Source: Microbulbifer yueqingensis (GTDB lineage: Bacteria > Pseudomonadota > Gammaproteobacteria > Pseudomonadales > Cellvibrionaceae). From it: DNA of 64,000 nucleotides. The notes under the pieces are model-generated. The model saw only the letters and a list, made by a program, of their open reading frames with translations. It was not told the origin of the DNA and ran no database searches. Below are positions 1 through 8,576 of this stretch, piece by piece. Position 1 is the stretch's first letter. Each line of letters opens with the position of its first letter. The stretch is from positions 324,963-388,962 of the forward strand of contig NZ_FNFH01000001.1 in NCBI RefSeq assembly GCF_900100355.1, given 5' to 3'. The position numbers and the translations under genes are program-made.

Positions 1-739
1 GCTGGACACTGACGCTCGGGCGAATGAAGAAGGTATCAGATGCACCTGCGCTGTCGTTGCCGGTATAGACATTCTCGAACCAGCCCTGGTCATCGTTGTA
101 ATAGGCAGTGAAGCGACCATTGACGGAGTCGGAAATTGCCCCGTTCACGGTGCCCGCAGCGACGGTGTCCAGGTTATCGGTGGTGGAGAGCTTGAACCTG
201 CTGCTGAATTCCTCCGTGGGGCGGGCCGTCCGGATTACCACCGCACCGCCGGTGACGTTGCGGCCGAACAGCAGGCCCTGCGGTCCGCGCAACACCTCGA
301 TCCCCTCCAGGTCGAACATGTCGGTTACCACACCGGCATTCACCCCCATGTACATACCGTCGACGAACACGCCCACGGTCGGGTCAATAGACGGGATGGA
401 GCTGTTGACGCCCAGGCCACGCACGGTGAAATTGGCGGTGTTTTTAACGGTGCCGACATCGTCGAGTTGCACGTTCGGCATCTTGAAGGACAGGTCCTGC
501 AGGTCCTTGGTCTGCAGGGCTTCGAGCTGGTCGCCGGAGTAGGCAGTGGCCGCTACCGGCACCTCTTGCAGGCGCTCGGCCTCGGCCCGCTTGCGCGCGG
601 TAACCTGGACTTCTTCCATGATGGTGCCCACTGCGCCCTCGGCGGCGTGGGCGGGCATGCCGCTGGCAAGCCAGAGGGTGGCTACCGAGCAGGCAGATAC
701 GAGGGTGGATACGTTCCTTGAATTGAACTGACGTCCCAT
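1..739 (-). CDS. TonB-dependent receptor, N-terminal part (cut by window edge)
   Basis: Outer-membrane receptor that would import a siderophore or other ligand with TonB energy. Only about 246 N-terminal residues are inside the window. The ATG at 737-739 follows a GGAGAG-type ribosome site. It encodes a signal peptide ending near PAHA, a TonB-box-like stretch (MEEVQVTARKR), and a plug domain with the family hallmarks: VRGLGVN, PTVGVFVDGMYMG, and IEVLRGPQGLLFGRNVTGGA. The barrel lies outside the window, so the ligand cannot be told. A 12-base palindrome 34 bases upstream of the start may be an operator. Family is certain; substrate unknown. Confidence 0.95.
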   Translation of the reverse strand, partial: MGRQFNSRNVSTLVSACSVATLWLASGMPAHAAEGAVGTIMEEVQVTARKRAEAERLQEVPVAATAYSGDQLEALQTKDLQDLSFKMPNVQLDDVGTVKNTANFTVRGLGVNSSIPSIDPTVGVFVDGMYMGVNAGVVTDMFDLEGIEVLRGPQGLLFGRNVTGGAVVIRTARPTEEFSSRFKLSTTDNLDTVAAGTVNGAISDSVNGRFTAYYNDDQGWFENVYTGNDSAGASDTFFIRPSVSVQ

Positions 740-1284
740 TTTCTCTCTCCATTGCGATTGCGTTCTTTATTTTTGTCGCGACAACGGAAGCACTGCGATC
801 GTACTGCATGCCCCACCTGTTGTTTTTGCTTTAGGGGCTCGACGAGTGATCGCGATTCTCTCGACCACCCGCGGGAACAGCAACGGGTGATATCCGAAGC
901 TTACAACTAGTAAGTGAGGGGAGAAAGGAATTTTGTCTGGAAAAAGCTTCCTGGTAACGCAATAAGTCCTGCCTGCATGGAAAGGCAGCTCGCCAATTTG
1001 CCGCGCAAGCGGCGATTATCAGAGCGGTGAATATTCTCCATTCACCGAAAATATAATGCAGAGGAAAAACAGAAAAATTTTGGCGGGGAAAAATCCAGCT
1101 TTAGACCAGCCGGTCAATAATTTTGCGGCGTATCCGCACGGGTTGGTCGAGCCGACTCCAGTAGACCAAAGGATATGAATTGACCGAAGGGAGAATGACA
1201 GCGAAAGCTGATGTGCCGGTTAGGCACATGCCCTCGCTGTACGCATGGAAGCTTCCGCAGCAGTGCCGGGATATCAGCCGCACC
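740..1284. other. Intergenic region, no gene seen
   Basis: About 545 bases between the receptor start and the cupin stop. Open frames here are short, lack ribosome sites and resemble no family. It contains the palindrome at 773-784, a GACC/GGTC-rich stretch around 1101-1117, and a 7-bp hairpin at 1211-1229 (ATGTGCC/GGCACAT) without a T-run. It is probably the control region of the receptor gene plus the downstream flank of the pdxH-cupin operon. Confidence 0.6.
773..784. promoter_or_regulatory. Perfect 12-base palindrome upstream of the TonB receptor
   Basis: TTGTCGCGACAA reads the same on both strands. It sits 34 bases upstream of the receptor ATG, where a repressor or activator could act. 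It is unlike a Fur box, and no regulator gene is adjacent. The operator role is inference from position and symmetry only. Confidence 0.35.
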
Positions 1285-1563
1285 TCAACTGCGATAGCCG
1301 TAAAGCCACCGCGCCATAGTGCCGCCGGTATTGCGCACCGAGTGGCTCGCCCCTGCCGGGATGAAAAGCTCCTCGCCAATGGCCGGGTGGGAAACGCGTC
1401 CGTCAATCTCCACCTCGATAGTTCCCTCCACGGGCATCAGTAATTCGTCCACCTCGTGCACGAAGTCCTCCCACCGCTGTCCCGGCGGGTCCGTCCAGAG
1501 GTCACAGGAAAACCCCCGGGCAGACCAGTCAGCGGACACGGCTGCCCTGTCCGGCTGTGTCAC
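1285..1563 (-). CDS. Small single-domain cupin protein
   Basis: 92-residue beta-barrel (cupin) protein. The two cupin motifs are recognisable: one around the segment HEVDELLMPVEGTIEVEIDG and one around GEELFIPAGASHSVRN, with conserved His and Glu that usually bind a metal. The start is a GTG at 1561-1563 that overlaps the pdxH stop (GTGA), so the two genes are almost certainly translationally coupled. Such cupins can be isomerases, oxygenases or sensors; the substrate is unknown. Coupling to pdxH may hint at vitamin B6 or amine metabolism, but that is inference. Confidence 0.8.
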   Translation of the reverse strand: MTQPDRAAVSADWSARGFSCDLWTDPPGQRWEDFVHEVDELLMPVEGTIEVEIDGRVSHPAIGEELFIPAGASHSVRNTGGTMARWLYGYRS

Positions 1564-2195
1564 GGTGACAGCCTCTCCACCTTCCAGCTTCCGTCATCCT
1601 GCAGCAGGTACATAAAGCGATCGTGAAGCCGGCTGGCCCTGCCCTGCCAGAATTCCACTGTGTCCGGCACCACCCGGTAACCGCCCCAGAAGTCCGGTAA
1701 GGGCACTTCATCCGGAAAGCGCTCCCGCGTCTGCAGGAAGGCTTTTTCCAGTTGCTCACGGGACTCCACCGGTTCACTCTGGTGTGACGCCCAGGCCGCG
1801 AGCTGGCTGTCCCGCGGCCGCGTCTGGAAATAGGCTTGCGCCTCCTGCCGGTCGAGTTCCTCCGCACGGCCATAGATGATGACCTGGCGATCCAGCGCGT
1901 GCCACGGGAACAGCAGGCACACCTGCGGGTTGGCGGCGATATCCCTGGCCTTCTGGCTCTGCAGGTTGGTAAAGAAGGTAAATCCCTTATCCCCGTATCC
2001 TTTCAGCAGTACGACCCGCTGTGAGGGCCTGCCATTCGCATCGGCGGTGGCCAGTATCATGGAGCTGGGATCCGAAAGGCCCGCGGGGGCCAGTTCCTGC
2101 AACCATTTGTCAAATTGCTCCAACGGGGTATCGCATAGGTCCGCGCGGCTCAGGCCGCCGCTGACATATTCCCGACGCCACTGATCAATTTCCAT
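1560..2195 (-). CDS. pdxH: Pyridoxamine 5'-phosphate oxidase
   Basis: FMN enzyme that oxidises pyridoxine or pyridoxamine phosphate to pyridoxal phosphate, the last step of the B6 salvage route. At 211 residues it is close to E. coli PdxH length. Characteristic segments include SSMILATADANGRPSQRVVLLK (FMN and substrate binding), GFTFFTNLQSQKARDI, and the C-terminal WGGYRVVP...EFWQGRASRLHDR signature, ending in the usual RLSP. It is the first gene of a two-gene unit with the cupin. The PLP it makes serves enzymes encoded nearby, such as Kbl and MetZ. Confidence 0.97.
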   Translation of the reverse strand: MEIDQWRREYVSGGLSRADLCDTPLEQFDKWLQELAPAGLSDPSSMILATADANGRPSQRVVLLKGYGDKGFTFFTNLQSQKARDIAANPQVCLLFPWHALDRQVIIYGRAEELDRQEAQAYFQTRPRDSQLAAWASHQSEPVESREQLEKAFLQTRERFPDEVPLPDFWGGYRVVPDTVEFWQGRASRLHDRFMYLLQDDGSWKVERLSP

Positions 2196-2437
2196 CCAAT
2201 CCTATTCCTTGTTCTGCAGGGTTCGACATGCAGCTAGTCTATATCTTCCCGGGCGTCTTTTCCCGGTTGCCACCAGCTGCGCGATTTTCCTTCTCAGGGC
2301 GACAGCCGATGCCCAATTATCCGGTGTTTTTTCCCCGCCTGGTGCAGAGTCTGCGGACGCTTGCGGCCTTCACGGGCGGCCGCTAGGCTCCTTGCCACTT
2401 GCTAACCAATAAGTCCAAATCAAGGAACAGAGCAGTT

Positions 2438-4048
2438 ATGTCCTCCGCGCCAACCTGTGCCCAGGTGCTTATGCGCCTGCTGCGTGAACACCAGGTAGAA
2501 AAAGTCTTTGGCATTCCCGGTGTCCACACGATTGAGCTCTACCGCGGCCTGCCCGGTAGTGGCCTGCAACACGTGACCCCGCGCCACGAGCAGGGTGCCG
2601 CCTTTATGGCCGACGGCTACGCCCGTGCCAGCGGCAAGCCCGGGGTCTGCTTCCTGATCACCGGTCCCGGCCTCACCAACGCTGCCACCGCAATGGCCCA
2701 GGCCTTTTCCGACTCTATCCCCATGCTGGTGATTTCCGCGGTCAATCGCCGCGAAGACCTCGGCATGGGTCGCGGGCGCCTGCACGAGCTGCCCCGCCAG
2801 AGTGACGCCAGCCGCGGTTACTGCATATGGCAGCACTCACTGACCGACGCCGGACAGTTGCCGGAAGTCATTGCCCGCGCCTTCCAGCTGCTGTGTTCCA
2901 GCCGCCCCGGCCCGGTGCATATCGAAATTCCCATCGACCTGTTTCCCGCGGCCATGCCCGGCAAACTGGAAGATTACCGCGCCTGCCCCGCTCCCGCCCT
3001 ACCCGCGCCCAATGCCGCCGCGGTTGAGACTGCTGCCGGCTGGCTGCAGGAAGCCGAGCGCCCGGTAATCCTGCTCGGTGGTGGCGCCCAGGCCTGCAGT
3101 GAAAGTGCTACCCGCCTGGCCGAGCAACTGGGTGCACCGGTGTTCCTGTCGCTGGCGGCCAAGGGTATCGTGGACGAGCGACACCCCCTGTGCGGCGGCG
3201 CCAACCTGAGTTTCGATTGCGTGCGTGAACGGGTGGAAGGGGCCGACGTGGTCCTCGCTGTGGCCACCGAACTGGCCGAGACCGACCGCAACCTGGTCCG
3301 GGAAAATTATGATTTCAAGGGCCGCTTGATCCGTGTCGACATCGACCCGACGCAACTGGTTTGCAATGCCAATCCGGACCTGGCCATCTGTGCCGACGCC
3401 GACGCCACCCTGCGCCAGCTTTCAAGCGCCCTGCCTGCCGGCGGGGCCGAAGAGCATGAGGCGGTGAAGGAGGAGGTCGCACAACTGGTGAGCGCCTGTC
3501 GCAAGGAATGGTGGCCCGGTTCTGAAGAGCGCTTTCCCTGGGTCCAGGCGCTGCGAGAAGCATTGCCCGAAGACGGCGTGCTGGTAACAGATTCCACCCA
3601 GCTGGCTTACAACACCAATCACGCACTTCCGCTATACAGCGCGCGCAGCCACCTTACCTGTACCACGGGTTACGGCACCCTGGGCTTCGCCCTGCCCGCG
3701 GCCGTGGGTGCGCGACTCAGTGGTGCGCGCGAGGTGGTTGCACTGATCGGCGACGGTGGCCTGATGTTCACCCTCGGCGAGCTGGCGGTCGCGGTGGAAC
3801 AGCGGTTGCCGCTGCCGATACTGGTCTGGAACAATTCCGGCTATGGCGAGATCCGCGACTTTATGGACGCGGCAAGCGTACCGCAGGAAGGCGTCAACCT
3901 CGTGACGCCGGACTTCGTCGCCCTGGCTAAATCCTTCGGGGCCGAGGGCTGTCGGATCGAGCGGCCGGAACAGCTCCGCGAGGCGGTTGCGGATGCACTG
4001 CGACGCAAGATGCCCACGCTGATCGAAATCACCGCGCCCCGAGACTGA
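2438..4048 (+). CDS. Thiamine-diphosphate 2-oxoacid decarboxylase, acetolactate-synthase family (AruI-like)
   Basis: 536-residue ThDP enzyme. The cofactor-activating Glu is near residue 51 (RHEQGAAFMADGYAR). The ThDP/Mg motif GDG is at residues 438-440 and runs to VWNNSGYGEIRD. The ATG at 2438 is preferred over one 39 bases upstream because AAGGAA lies 10 bases before it. The next gene is an aldehyde dehydrogenase and no small regulatory subunit follows, so a biosynthetic acetolactate synthase is unlikely. Overall resemblance is to 5-guanidino-2-oxopentanoate decarboxylases (AruI of the arginine transaminase pathway). That substrate is a family-level inference; the enzyme class is certain. 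Confidence 0.8.
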   Translation: MSSAPTCAQVLMRLLREHQVEKVFGIPGVHTIELYRGLPGSGLQHVTPRHEQGAAFMADGYARASGKPGVCFLITGPGLTNAATAMAQAFSDSIPMLVISAVNRREDLGMGRGRLHELPRQSDASRGYCIWQHSLTDAGQLPEVIARAFQLLCSSRPGPVHIEIPIDLFPAAMPGKLEDYRACPAPALPAPNAAAVETAAGWLQEAERPVILLGGGAQACSESATRLAEQLGAPVFLSLAAKGIVDERHPLCGGANLSFDCVRERVEGADVVLAVATELAETDRNLVRENYDFKGRLIRVDIDPTQLVCNANPDLAICADADATLRQLSSALPAGGAEEHEAVKEEVAQLVSACRKEWWPGSEERFPWVQALREALPEDGVLVTDSTQLAYNTNHALPLYSARSHLTCTTGYGTLGFALPAAVGARLSGAREVVALIGDGGLMFTLGELAVAVEQRLPLPILVWNNSGYGEIRDFMDAASVPQEGVNLVTPDFVALAKSFGAEGCRIERPEQLREAVADALRRKMPTLIEITAPRD

Positions 4049-4124
4049 TTCAGGGGGCATGCCGGAACCTGGGGGCATAGCCCCGGCAACCGGGTGAACA
4101 GAACTATTGCAGAGAAATTGAGAC

Positions 4125-5558
4125 ATGACCGACTTCAGCAAGATGCACACGGACAAACTGTATTTGAATGGCCAGTGGCAGCCGTCCCGGGGTGGCGACT
4201 TACATGCGGTAATCAACCCCGCCACCGAGGAGGAAATCTGCAAGGTGGTCCAGGGAACCGCCGAGGATGTGGATATCGCCGTGGCCGCTGCCCGCGAGGC
4301 CTTCAAAACCTGGCGCAACACCAGTGCCGCCGAGCGCAGGGACTACCTCCACGCCATCGCCGACGCCATGGAGGCGCGCAAGGAGGACCTGATCGATGCG
4401 GTGTCCCGGGCGCTGGGCTGTCCGCCCCACATCAGTGAGTGGCTGCACGTGGACGGGCCCATCTATGCGGTGCGTTACTACGCCGACCGCGCGCAGCTGA
4501 TGGAGAAGACCGAAAAGGCTGCCCACTCGCTGGTCCTGCGCGAGCCGGTAGGGGTTTGCGGTTTCATCACTCCCTGGAACTATCCGCTGCACCAGTTCGT
4601 GGGTAAGGTGGCACCGGCGCTGGCCGCCGGCTGCACCATGATCACCAAACCGTCGGAAATGACCCCGCTGCAGGACTATGTCATGGCGGAGATCATCGAC
4701 TCCGTCGGCCTCCCGGCCGGGGTCTTCAACCTGCTGCCCGGGGCCGGCCCCATCGTCGGCGCCGCCCTCTCCGCCCACCCGGATATCGACATGGTCTCTT
4801 TCACCGGCTCCACCCGTGCCGGTATCGAGGTAGCCCGGGCAGCGGCCCCGACGGTCAAGCGCGTGACCCAGGAACTGGGTGGAAAGTCACCCCTGATCAT
4901 CACTCCGGATGCCGACCTGGAGACGGCGGTGCGCTGGGGCTGTGAGGACGTATTCATCAACAGCGGCCAGACCTGCACCGCGCTCACCCGCATGCTGGTC
5001 CCCGCCGACCACTACGAGGAGGCGGTGGAAATAGCACGCCGCGTGGCCGAGGAAATCTCGCTCGGCACTGGCCCGGACGATTTCATGGGCCCGCTGTCCT
5101 CGGCCCGCCAGCGGGACATAGTGCGCGGTTATATCGAGAAAGGCATTGCCGAGGGCGCGCGCCTGGTGACCGGCGGTGCGGAACAGCCCGAGGGCTTCAG
5201 CAAGGGGTTCTATGTCAAACCGACCGTATTCGCGGACGTGACCAATGACATGACCATTGCCCGCGAGGAAATCTTCGGCCCGGTGACCTGCATGATCCCG
5301 TACCGGGACATGGACGAGGCCATCGCCATCGCCAATGACACCGAGTACGGGTTGTCCAGCGGTGTCTGGGCAAAGGACGCGGAGAGCGCCCTGCCGGTGG
5401 TGCGCCGTATCGAGGCCGGGCTCTGCTTCGTCAACGGGGGCGAGTTCAACTACGACGCCCCGTTCGGCGGCTACAAGCGCTCCGGCAATGGGCGTGAATT
5501 CGGCGATGCCGGTCTCGACGAGTTTATCGAGCTGAAATCCGTCCAGCTGCCGGCATAA
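4125..5558 (+). CDS. NAD(P)-dependent aldehyde dehydrogenase
   Basis: 477-residue ALDH-superfamily enzyme that oxidises an aldehyde to the acid. Visible motifs are the Asn of TPWNYPLH, KPSEMTP for cofactor binding, SFTGSTRAG, the general-base Glu in QELGGKSP, the catalytic Cys in NSGQTCTALTR, and EEIFGPV. It lies 76 bases after the ThDP decarboxylase on the same strand, so it probably oxidises that enzyme's product. In the arginine transaminase route this would be 4-guanidinobutyraldehyde, which is inference. A second in-frame ATG lies 18 bases downstream. A strong hairpin follows the stop codon. Confidence 0.9.
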   Translation: MTDFSKMHTDKLYLNGQWQPSRGGDLHAVINPATEEEICKVVQGTAEDVDIAVAAAREAFKTWRNTSAAERRDYLHAIADAMEARKEDLIDAVSRALGCPPHISEWLHVDGPIYAVRYYADRAQLMEKTEKAAHSLVLREPVGVCGFITPWNYPLHQFVGKVAPALAAGCTMITKPSEMTPLQDYVMAEIIDSVGLPAGVFNLLPGAGPIVGAALSAHPDIDMVSFTGSTRAGIEVARAAAPTVKRVTQELGGKSPLIITPDADLETAVRWGCEDVFINSGQTCTALTRMLVPADHYEEAVEIARRVAEEISLGTGPDDFMGPLSSARQRDIVRGYIEKGIAEGARLVTGGAEQPEGFSKGFYVKPTVFADVTNDMTIAREEIFGPVTCMIPYRDMDEAIAIANDTEYGLSSGVWAKDAESALPVVRRIEAGLCFVNGGEFNYDAPFGGYKRSGNGREFGDAGLDEFIELKSVQLPA

Positions 5559-5562
5559 AATA

Positions 5563-5591
5563 CTGCGCCGCCCCACCCCGGGGCGGCGCAG
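5563..5591 (+). terminator. GC-rich hairpin after the aldehyde dehydrogenase
   Basis: A perfect 12-bp stem (CTGCGCCGCCCC / GGGGCGGCGCAG) with a 5-base loop begins 5 bases after the ALDH stop. A clear T-run is lacking on the plus strand, while the minus strand has TATTTTA after it. It is probably a transcription end or RNA-stabilising structure. Confidence 0.6.
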
Positions 5592-5626
5592 TCGGGCATC
5601 TTGGGAAATCGTAGCGAGCGGGTGGC

Positions 5627-5704
5627 TGGTGGAGTCCGCCGGAGCGGAGCAACCGGAGCGTACATACAGTACGTGAGGATTGTGAGCACCGCCGGACGCC
5701 ACCA
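5627..5704. repeat. 78-base imperfect palindrome with GTAC core
   Basis: The outer arms TGGTGGAGTCCGCCGG (5627) and CCGCCGGACGCCACCA (ending 5704) pair at 14 of 16 positions. The centre is CGTAC-ATACA-GTACG (5659-5673), and the symmetry centre of arms and core coincides near 5666. It lies between ALDH and the next small gene and can form a long cruciform or RNA hairpin. It looks like a REP- or MITE-class element. Only one copy was noticed in this window. Confidence 0.6.
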
Positions 5705-5951
5705 GGCGCACGCGCAGTAGATTTGCGGAGGTGCCCGGTTGACTGCCCGTTCCGGCCCCGCTATCTTTGCCTCCAACATCAAGAGAGTGGCTGACGCCAA
5801 CGCCAACCTGCCGACCGGGGCAAGGTGGTTTTCTCACCGCATGGGGATATGCGGGAGAGATGGGACCCAGGAACTGGGTAATCCTGCCGGATCTGCGAAC
5901 CCGATTTCGCCGCTTCCACGTCAGCCCTCCAGTTTTATCAATGGAGGGACC

Positions 5952-6167
5952 ATGTCCGTATCACCGCTCAGCAGTTCAGACGTTATCGAAATAGAGATTG
6001 CCAGCCAACGCAGCCGCACCGCCGTACGCGCCGTGCGACGGGCCGACCGGCAATTGCTGTGGCAGCTACTGTTCGAAACGGCGGAAGAGGCACTACAATT
6101 CGCCACCAACTGCCGCGCCAGCCGGGATCCCATTACGGCCCACAAGGCCTGCGAACTGGCCGGTTAA
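5952..6167 (+). CDS. Hypothetical 71-residue protein
   Basis: Small soluble protein of unknown function. The ATG at 5952 is preceded by an excellent ribosome site (GGAGGG, 5943-5948), which is the main reason to believe it. The same frame stays open upstream to 5739, but that part overlaps the palindromic repeat flank and looks non-coding. The protein has a basic, Arg-rich stretch (SQRSRTAVRAVRRADRQ) followed by a likely amphipathic helix (LLWQLLFETAEEALQFA). It lies 51 bases before kbl. No family was recognised. Confidence 0.55.
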   Translation: MSVSPLSSSDVIEIEIASQRSRTAVRAVRRADRQLLWQLLFETAEEALQFATNCRASRDPITAHKACELAG

Positions 6168-6218
6168 CAGCTAGACTAAGCGCCAAAAGCGCCAGTTTGA
6201 GGAGCTAACAACAAGACC

Positions 6219-7418
6219 ATGTCCAAGCCAGAACAATTCTTCCAGCACCTGCGCGATGAACTGAAGCAGATCGAGGCCGACGGCCTCTACAAGCGCGAGC
6301 GCATCATCACCTCACAGCAGGCGGCGCAGATCCAGGTAAACAACGAGGCCGAAGTACTCAACTTCTGTGCCAACAACTACCTGGGCCTGGCCAACCACCC
6401 CGACCTCATCGAGGCGGCCAAGGAGGGGCTGGACCAGTACGGCTTTGGCATGGCATCGGTGCGCTTTATCTGCGGCACCCAGGACATTCACAAGGCGCTC
6501 GAGTCGCGGCTGTCGGAATTCCTGCGCACCGAGGACACCATCCTCTACACGTCCTGCTTCGATGCCAATGGCGGCCTGTTCGAGACGCTGTTGGGCCCGG
6601 AGGATGCGATCATCTCCGATGCGCTGAACCACGCCTCCATCATCGACGGCGTGCGCCTGTGCAAGGCGAAGCGCTACCGCTATGCCAACAACGACATGGC
6701 GGACCTGGAAGCCAGGCTGCAGGAGGCCGACTCCGCCGGCGCGCGCACCAAGCTGATCGCCACCGACGGTGTCTTCTCCATGGATGGTGTCATCGCCAAC
6801 CTGAAAGCCCTGTGCGACCTGGCCGACAAGTACAACGCCCTGGTGATGGTGGACGATTCCCACGCAGTGGGCTTCCTCGGCGAGCACGGCCGCGGCACCC
6901 ACGAGTACTGCGACGTGATCGACCGTGTGGATATCATCACCGGCACCCTGGGCAAGGCCCTGGGCGGCGCCTCCGGCGGTTTCACTTCCGGGCGGAAGGA
7001 AATCATCGATATGCTGCGCCAGCGCTCGCGCCCTTATCTTTTCTCCAACTCGGTGGCGCCCGCTATCGTCACCGCCTCCCTGAAAGTCCTCGACATGCTG
7101 ATGGAGGGCGGCGAGCTGCGCGAGAAACTGCGCGAGAATTCCGCCTACTTCCGCGAGCGCATGACCGCGGCCGGCTTTGACCTGGCCGGGGCCGACCACC
7201 CGATCATCCCGGTGATGATCGGCGACGCCGCCCTCGCCCAGCAGATGGCCGACAAGATGCTGGAGCGCGGCATCTACGTAGTGGGCTTCTTCTACCCGGT
7301 GGTACCCAAGGGGCAGGCCCGCATCCGCACCCAGATGTCTGCCGCCCATACCCGCGAGCAGCTCGACCGCTGTATCGATGCGTTTGTGGAAGTTGGCCGC
7401 GAGCTCAATATCATTTAA
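6219..7418 (+). CDS. kbl: Glycine C-acetyltransferase (2-amino-3-ketobutyrate CoA ligase)
   Basis: PLP enzyme that cleaves 2-amino-3-oxobutyrate with CoA to glycine and acetyl-CoA, the second step of threonine catabolism. The 399 residues match the family length. The PLP Lys is at residue 246 in GTLGKALGG, with [15 protein letters not shown] and the substrate-binding [10 protein letters not shown] upstream. A GAGGAG lies about 15 bases before the ATG. Its partner tdh starts 99 bases downstream across a REP-type hairpin, so the two probably form one operon and channel the unstable ketobutyrate. Confidence 0.97.
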   Translation: MSKPEQFFQHLRDELKQIEADGLYKRERIITSQQAAQIQVNNEAEVLNFCANNYLGLANHPDLIEAAKEGLDQYGFGMASVRFICGTQDIHKALESRLSEFLRTEDTILYTSCFDANGGLFETLLGPEDAIISDALNHASIIDGVRLCKAKRYRYANNDMADLEARLQEADSAGARTKLIATDGVFSMDGVIANLKALCDLADKYNALVMVDDSHAVGFLGEHGRGTHEYCDVIDRVDIITGTLGKALGGASGGFTSGRKEIIDMLRQRSRPYLFSNSVAPAIVTASLKVLDMLMEGGELREKLRENSAYFRERMTAAGFDLAGADHPIIPVMIGDAALAQQMADKMLERGIYVVGFFYPVVPKGQARIRTQMSAAHTREQLDRCIDAFVEVGRELNII

Positions 7419-7432
7419 TCCTGTTTACGATC

Positions 7433-7491
7433 GCGGCCATGGGCTGCTCCCGGGTCCCGCATAGCGGGCGGTGGGAGCGGCCCATGGCCGC
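7433..7491. repeat. REP-like inverted pair between kbl and tdh
   Basis: Two 19-base arms, 7433-7451 and 7473-7491, are inverted copies matching at 18 of 19 positions. The 21-base loop holds its own hairpin (CCCGC-ATA-GCGGG). The right arm with its flank reads GGTGGGAGCGGCCCATGGCC, close to the GTAGGAGCGG...CCGC REP family known from Pseudomonas and Xanthomonas. It sits inside the kbl-tdh unit and may stabilise the upstream mRNA end or reduce read-through. Confidence 0.7.
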
Positions 7492-7517
7492 AATCCATGC
7501 ATATTCTGGCACCAAAC

Positions 7518-8543
7518 ATGAAAGCACTTTCCAAACTGAAGTCCGAACCGGGTATCTGGCTCACCGAAGAGGAGGTTCCCGAGCCCGGGCACAACGACCT
7601 GCTGATCAGGATCCGCAAGACCGCCATCTGCGGCACCGACATGCACATCTACAACTGGGATGAGTGGTCCCAGAAAACCATCCCCGTTCCCATGGTGGTG
7701 GGCCACGAATATGTAGGTGAAGTGGTTGGCATGGGCCAGGAAGTGGCCGGATTCGAGATCGGCGATCGCGTCTCCGGCGAGGGGCACATCACGTGTGGCC
7801 ACTGCCGCAACTGCCGCGCCGGGCGGCGACACCTGTGCCGCAACACCTATGGCGTGGGCGTGGACCGCCAGGGTGCCTTCGCAGAATACCTGGTGATCCC
7901 GGCACTCAATGCCTTCAAGATCCCGGACAATATTTCCGACGAGCTCGCGTCAATTTTCGACCCCTTTGGCAACGCGGTACACACCGCCCTGTCCTTCGAC
8001 CTGGTGGGCGAAGATGTGCTGATTACCGGCGCCGGCCCAATCGGCATAATGGCCGCAGCGGTGGCCCGCCACGTGGGCGCGCGCCATGTGGTTATCACGG
8101 ATATCAATGACTACCGCCTGGAACTGGCGAAAAAGATGGGAGCCACCCGCACCGTCAACGTCAGCCGCGAGAAGCTGGCAGACGTGATGAACGAGCTGGG
8201 CATGAGCGAGGGCTTCGACGTGGGCCTGGAAATGTCCGGCGTGGCAGTTGCCTTCCGCGATATGCTCGAGGCAATGAACCACGGCGGCAAGATCGCCATG
8301 CTGGGCATCCCCCCGGGCGAGATGGCCATCGACTGGAGCCAGGTGATCTTCAAGGGGCTGATCCTGAAGGGTATCTACGGCCGCGAGATGTTTGAAACCT
8401 GGTACAAGATGGCGAGCCTGATCCAGTCGGGCCTGGACCTGTCGCCGATCATTACCCACCAGTTCCCGATCGAGGAATTCCAGCAGGGCTTCGACACCAT
8501 GGGCTCCGGCGAGTCGGGCAAGGTTATCCTGGACTGGCAGTAA
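7518..8543 (+). CDS. tdh: L-threonine 3-dehydrogenase
   Basis: Zinc- and NAD-dependent medium-chain dehydrogenase that oxidises L-threonine to 2-amino-3-oxobutyrate for Kbl. With the ATG at 7518 it is 341 residues, the length of E. coli Tdh, and begins MKALSKLK like that protein. An in-frame ATG 21 bases earlier is less likely. Catalytic zinc ligands are Cys38 (AICGTD) and GHE at 63-64. Structural-zinc cysteines lie in [15 protein letters not shown]. The Rossmann motif is GAGPIGIM. No clear Shine-Dalgarno is visible. Confidence 0.97.
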   Translation: MKALSKLKSEPGIWLTEEEVPEPGHNDLLIRIRKTAICGTDMHIYNWDEWSQKTIPVPMVVGHEYVGEVVGMGQEVAGFEIGDRVSGEGHITCGHCRNCRAGRRHLCRNTYGVGVDRQGAFAEYLVIPALNAFKIPDNISDELASIFDPFGNAVHTALSFDLVGEDVLITGAGPIGIMAAAVARHVGARHVVITDINDYRLELAKKMGATRTVNVSREKLADVMNELGMSEGFDVGLEMSGVAVAFRDMLEAMNHGGKIAMLGIPPGEMAIDWSQVIFKGLILKGIYGREMFETWYKMASLIQSGLDLSPIITHQFPIEEFQQGFDTMGSGESGKVILDWQ

Positions 8544-8554
8544 TCCCCACTTGC

Positions 8555-8576
8555 CACCCGGCCCACGGGCCGGGTG
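8555..8576 (+). terminator. Hairpin after tdh
   Basis: A 9-bp stem (CACCCGGCC / GGCCGGGTG) with a 4-base loop begins 11 bases after the tdh stop and is followed by CTTCGCCCTCC rather than a clean T-run. It is a probable end of the kbl-tdh transcript. Confidence 0.5.

Noticed and set aside
1211..1229. Hairpin ATGTGCC-GGTTA-GGCACAT as terminator of the cupin gene
   Set aside because: No T-run on either strand and 56 bases beyond the stop; kept only as a note in the intergenic description.
2399..2437. Earlier ATG for the ThDP enzyme
   Set aside because: The 13 extra residues are not part of the fold and a much better ribosome site precedes the ATG at 2438.
7497..7517. Earlier ATG for tdh
   Set aside because: The internal ATG gives exactly 341 residues and the MKALSKLK start of E. 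coli Tdh.
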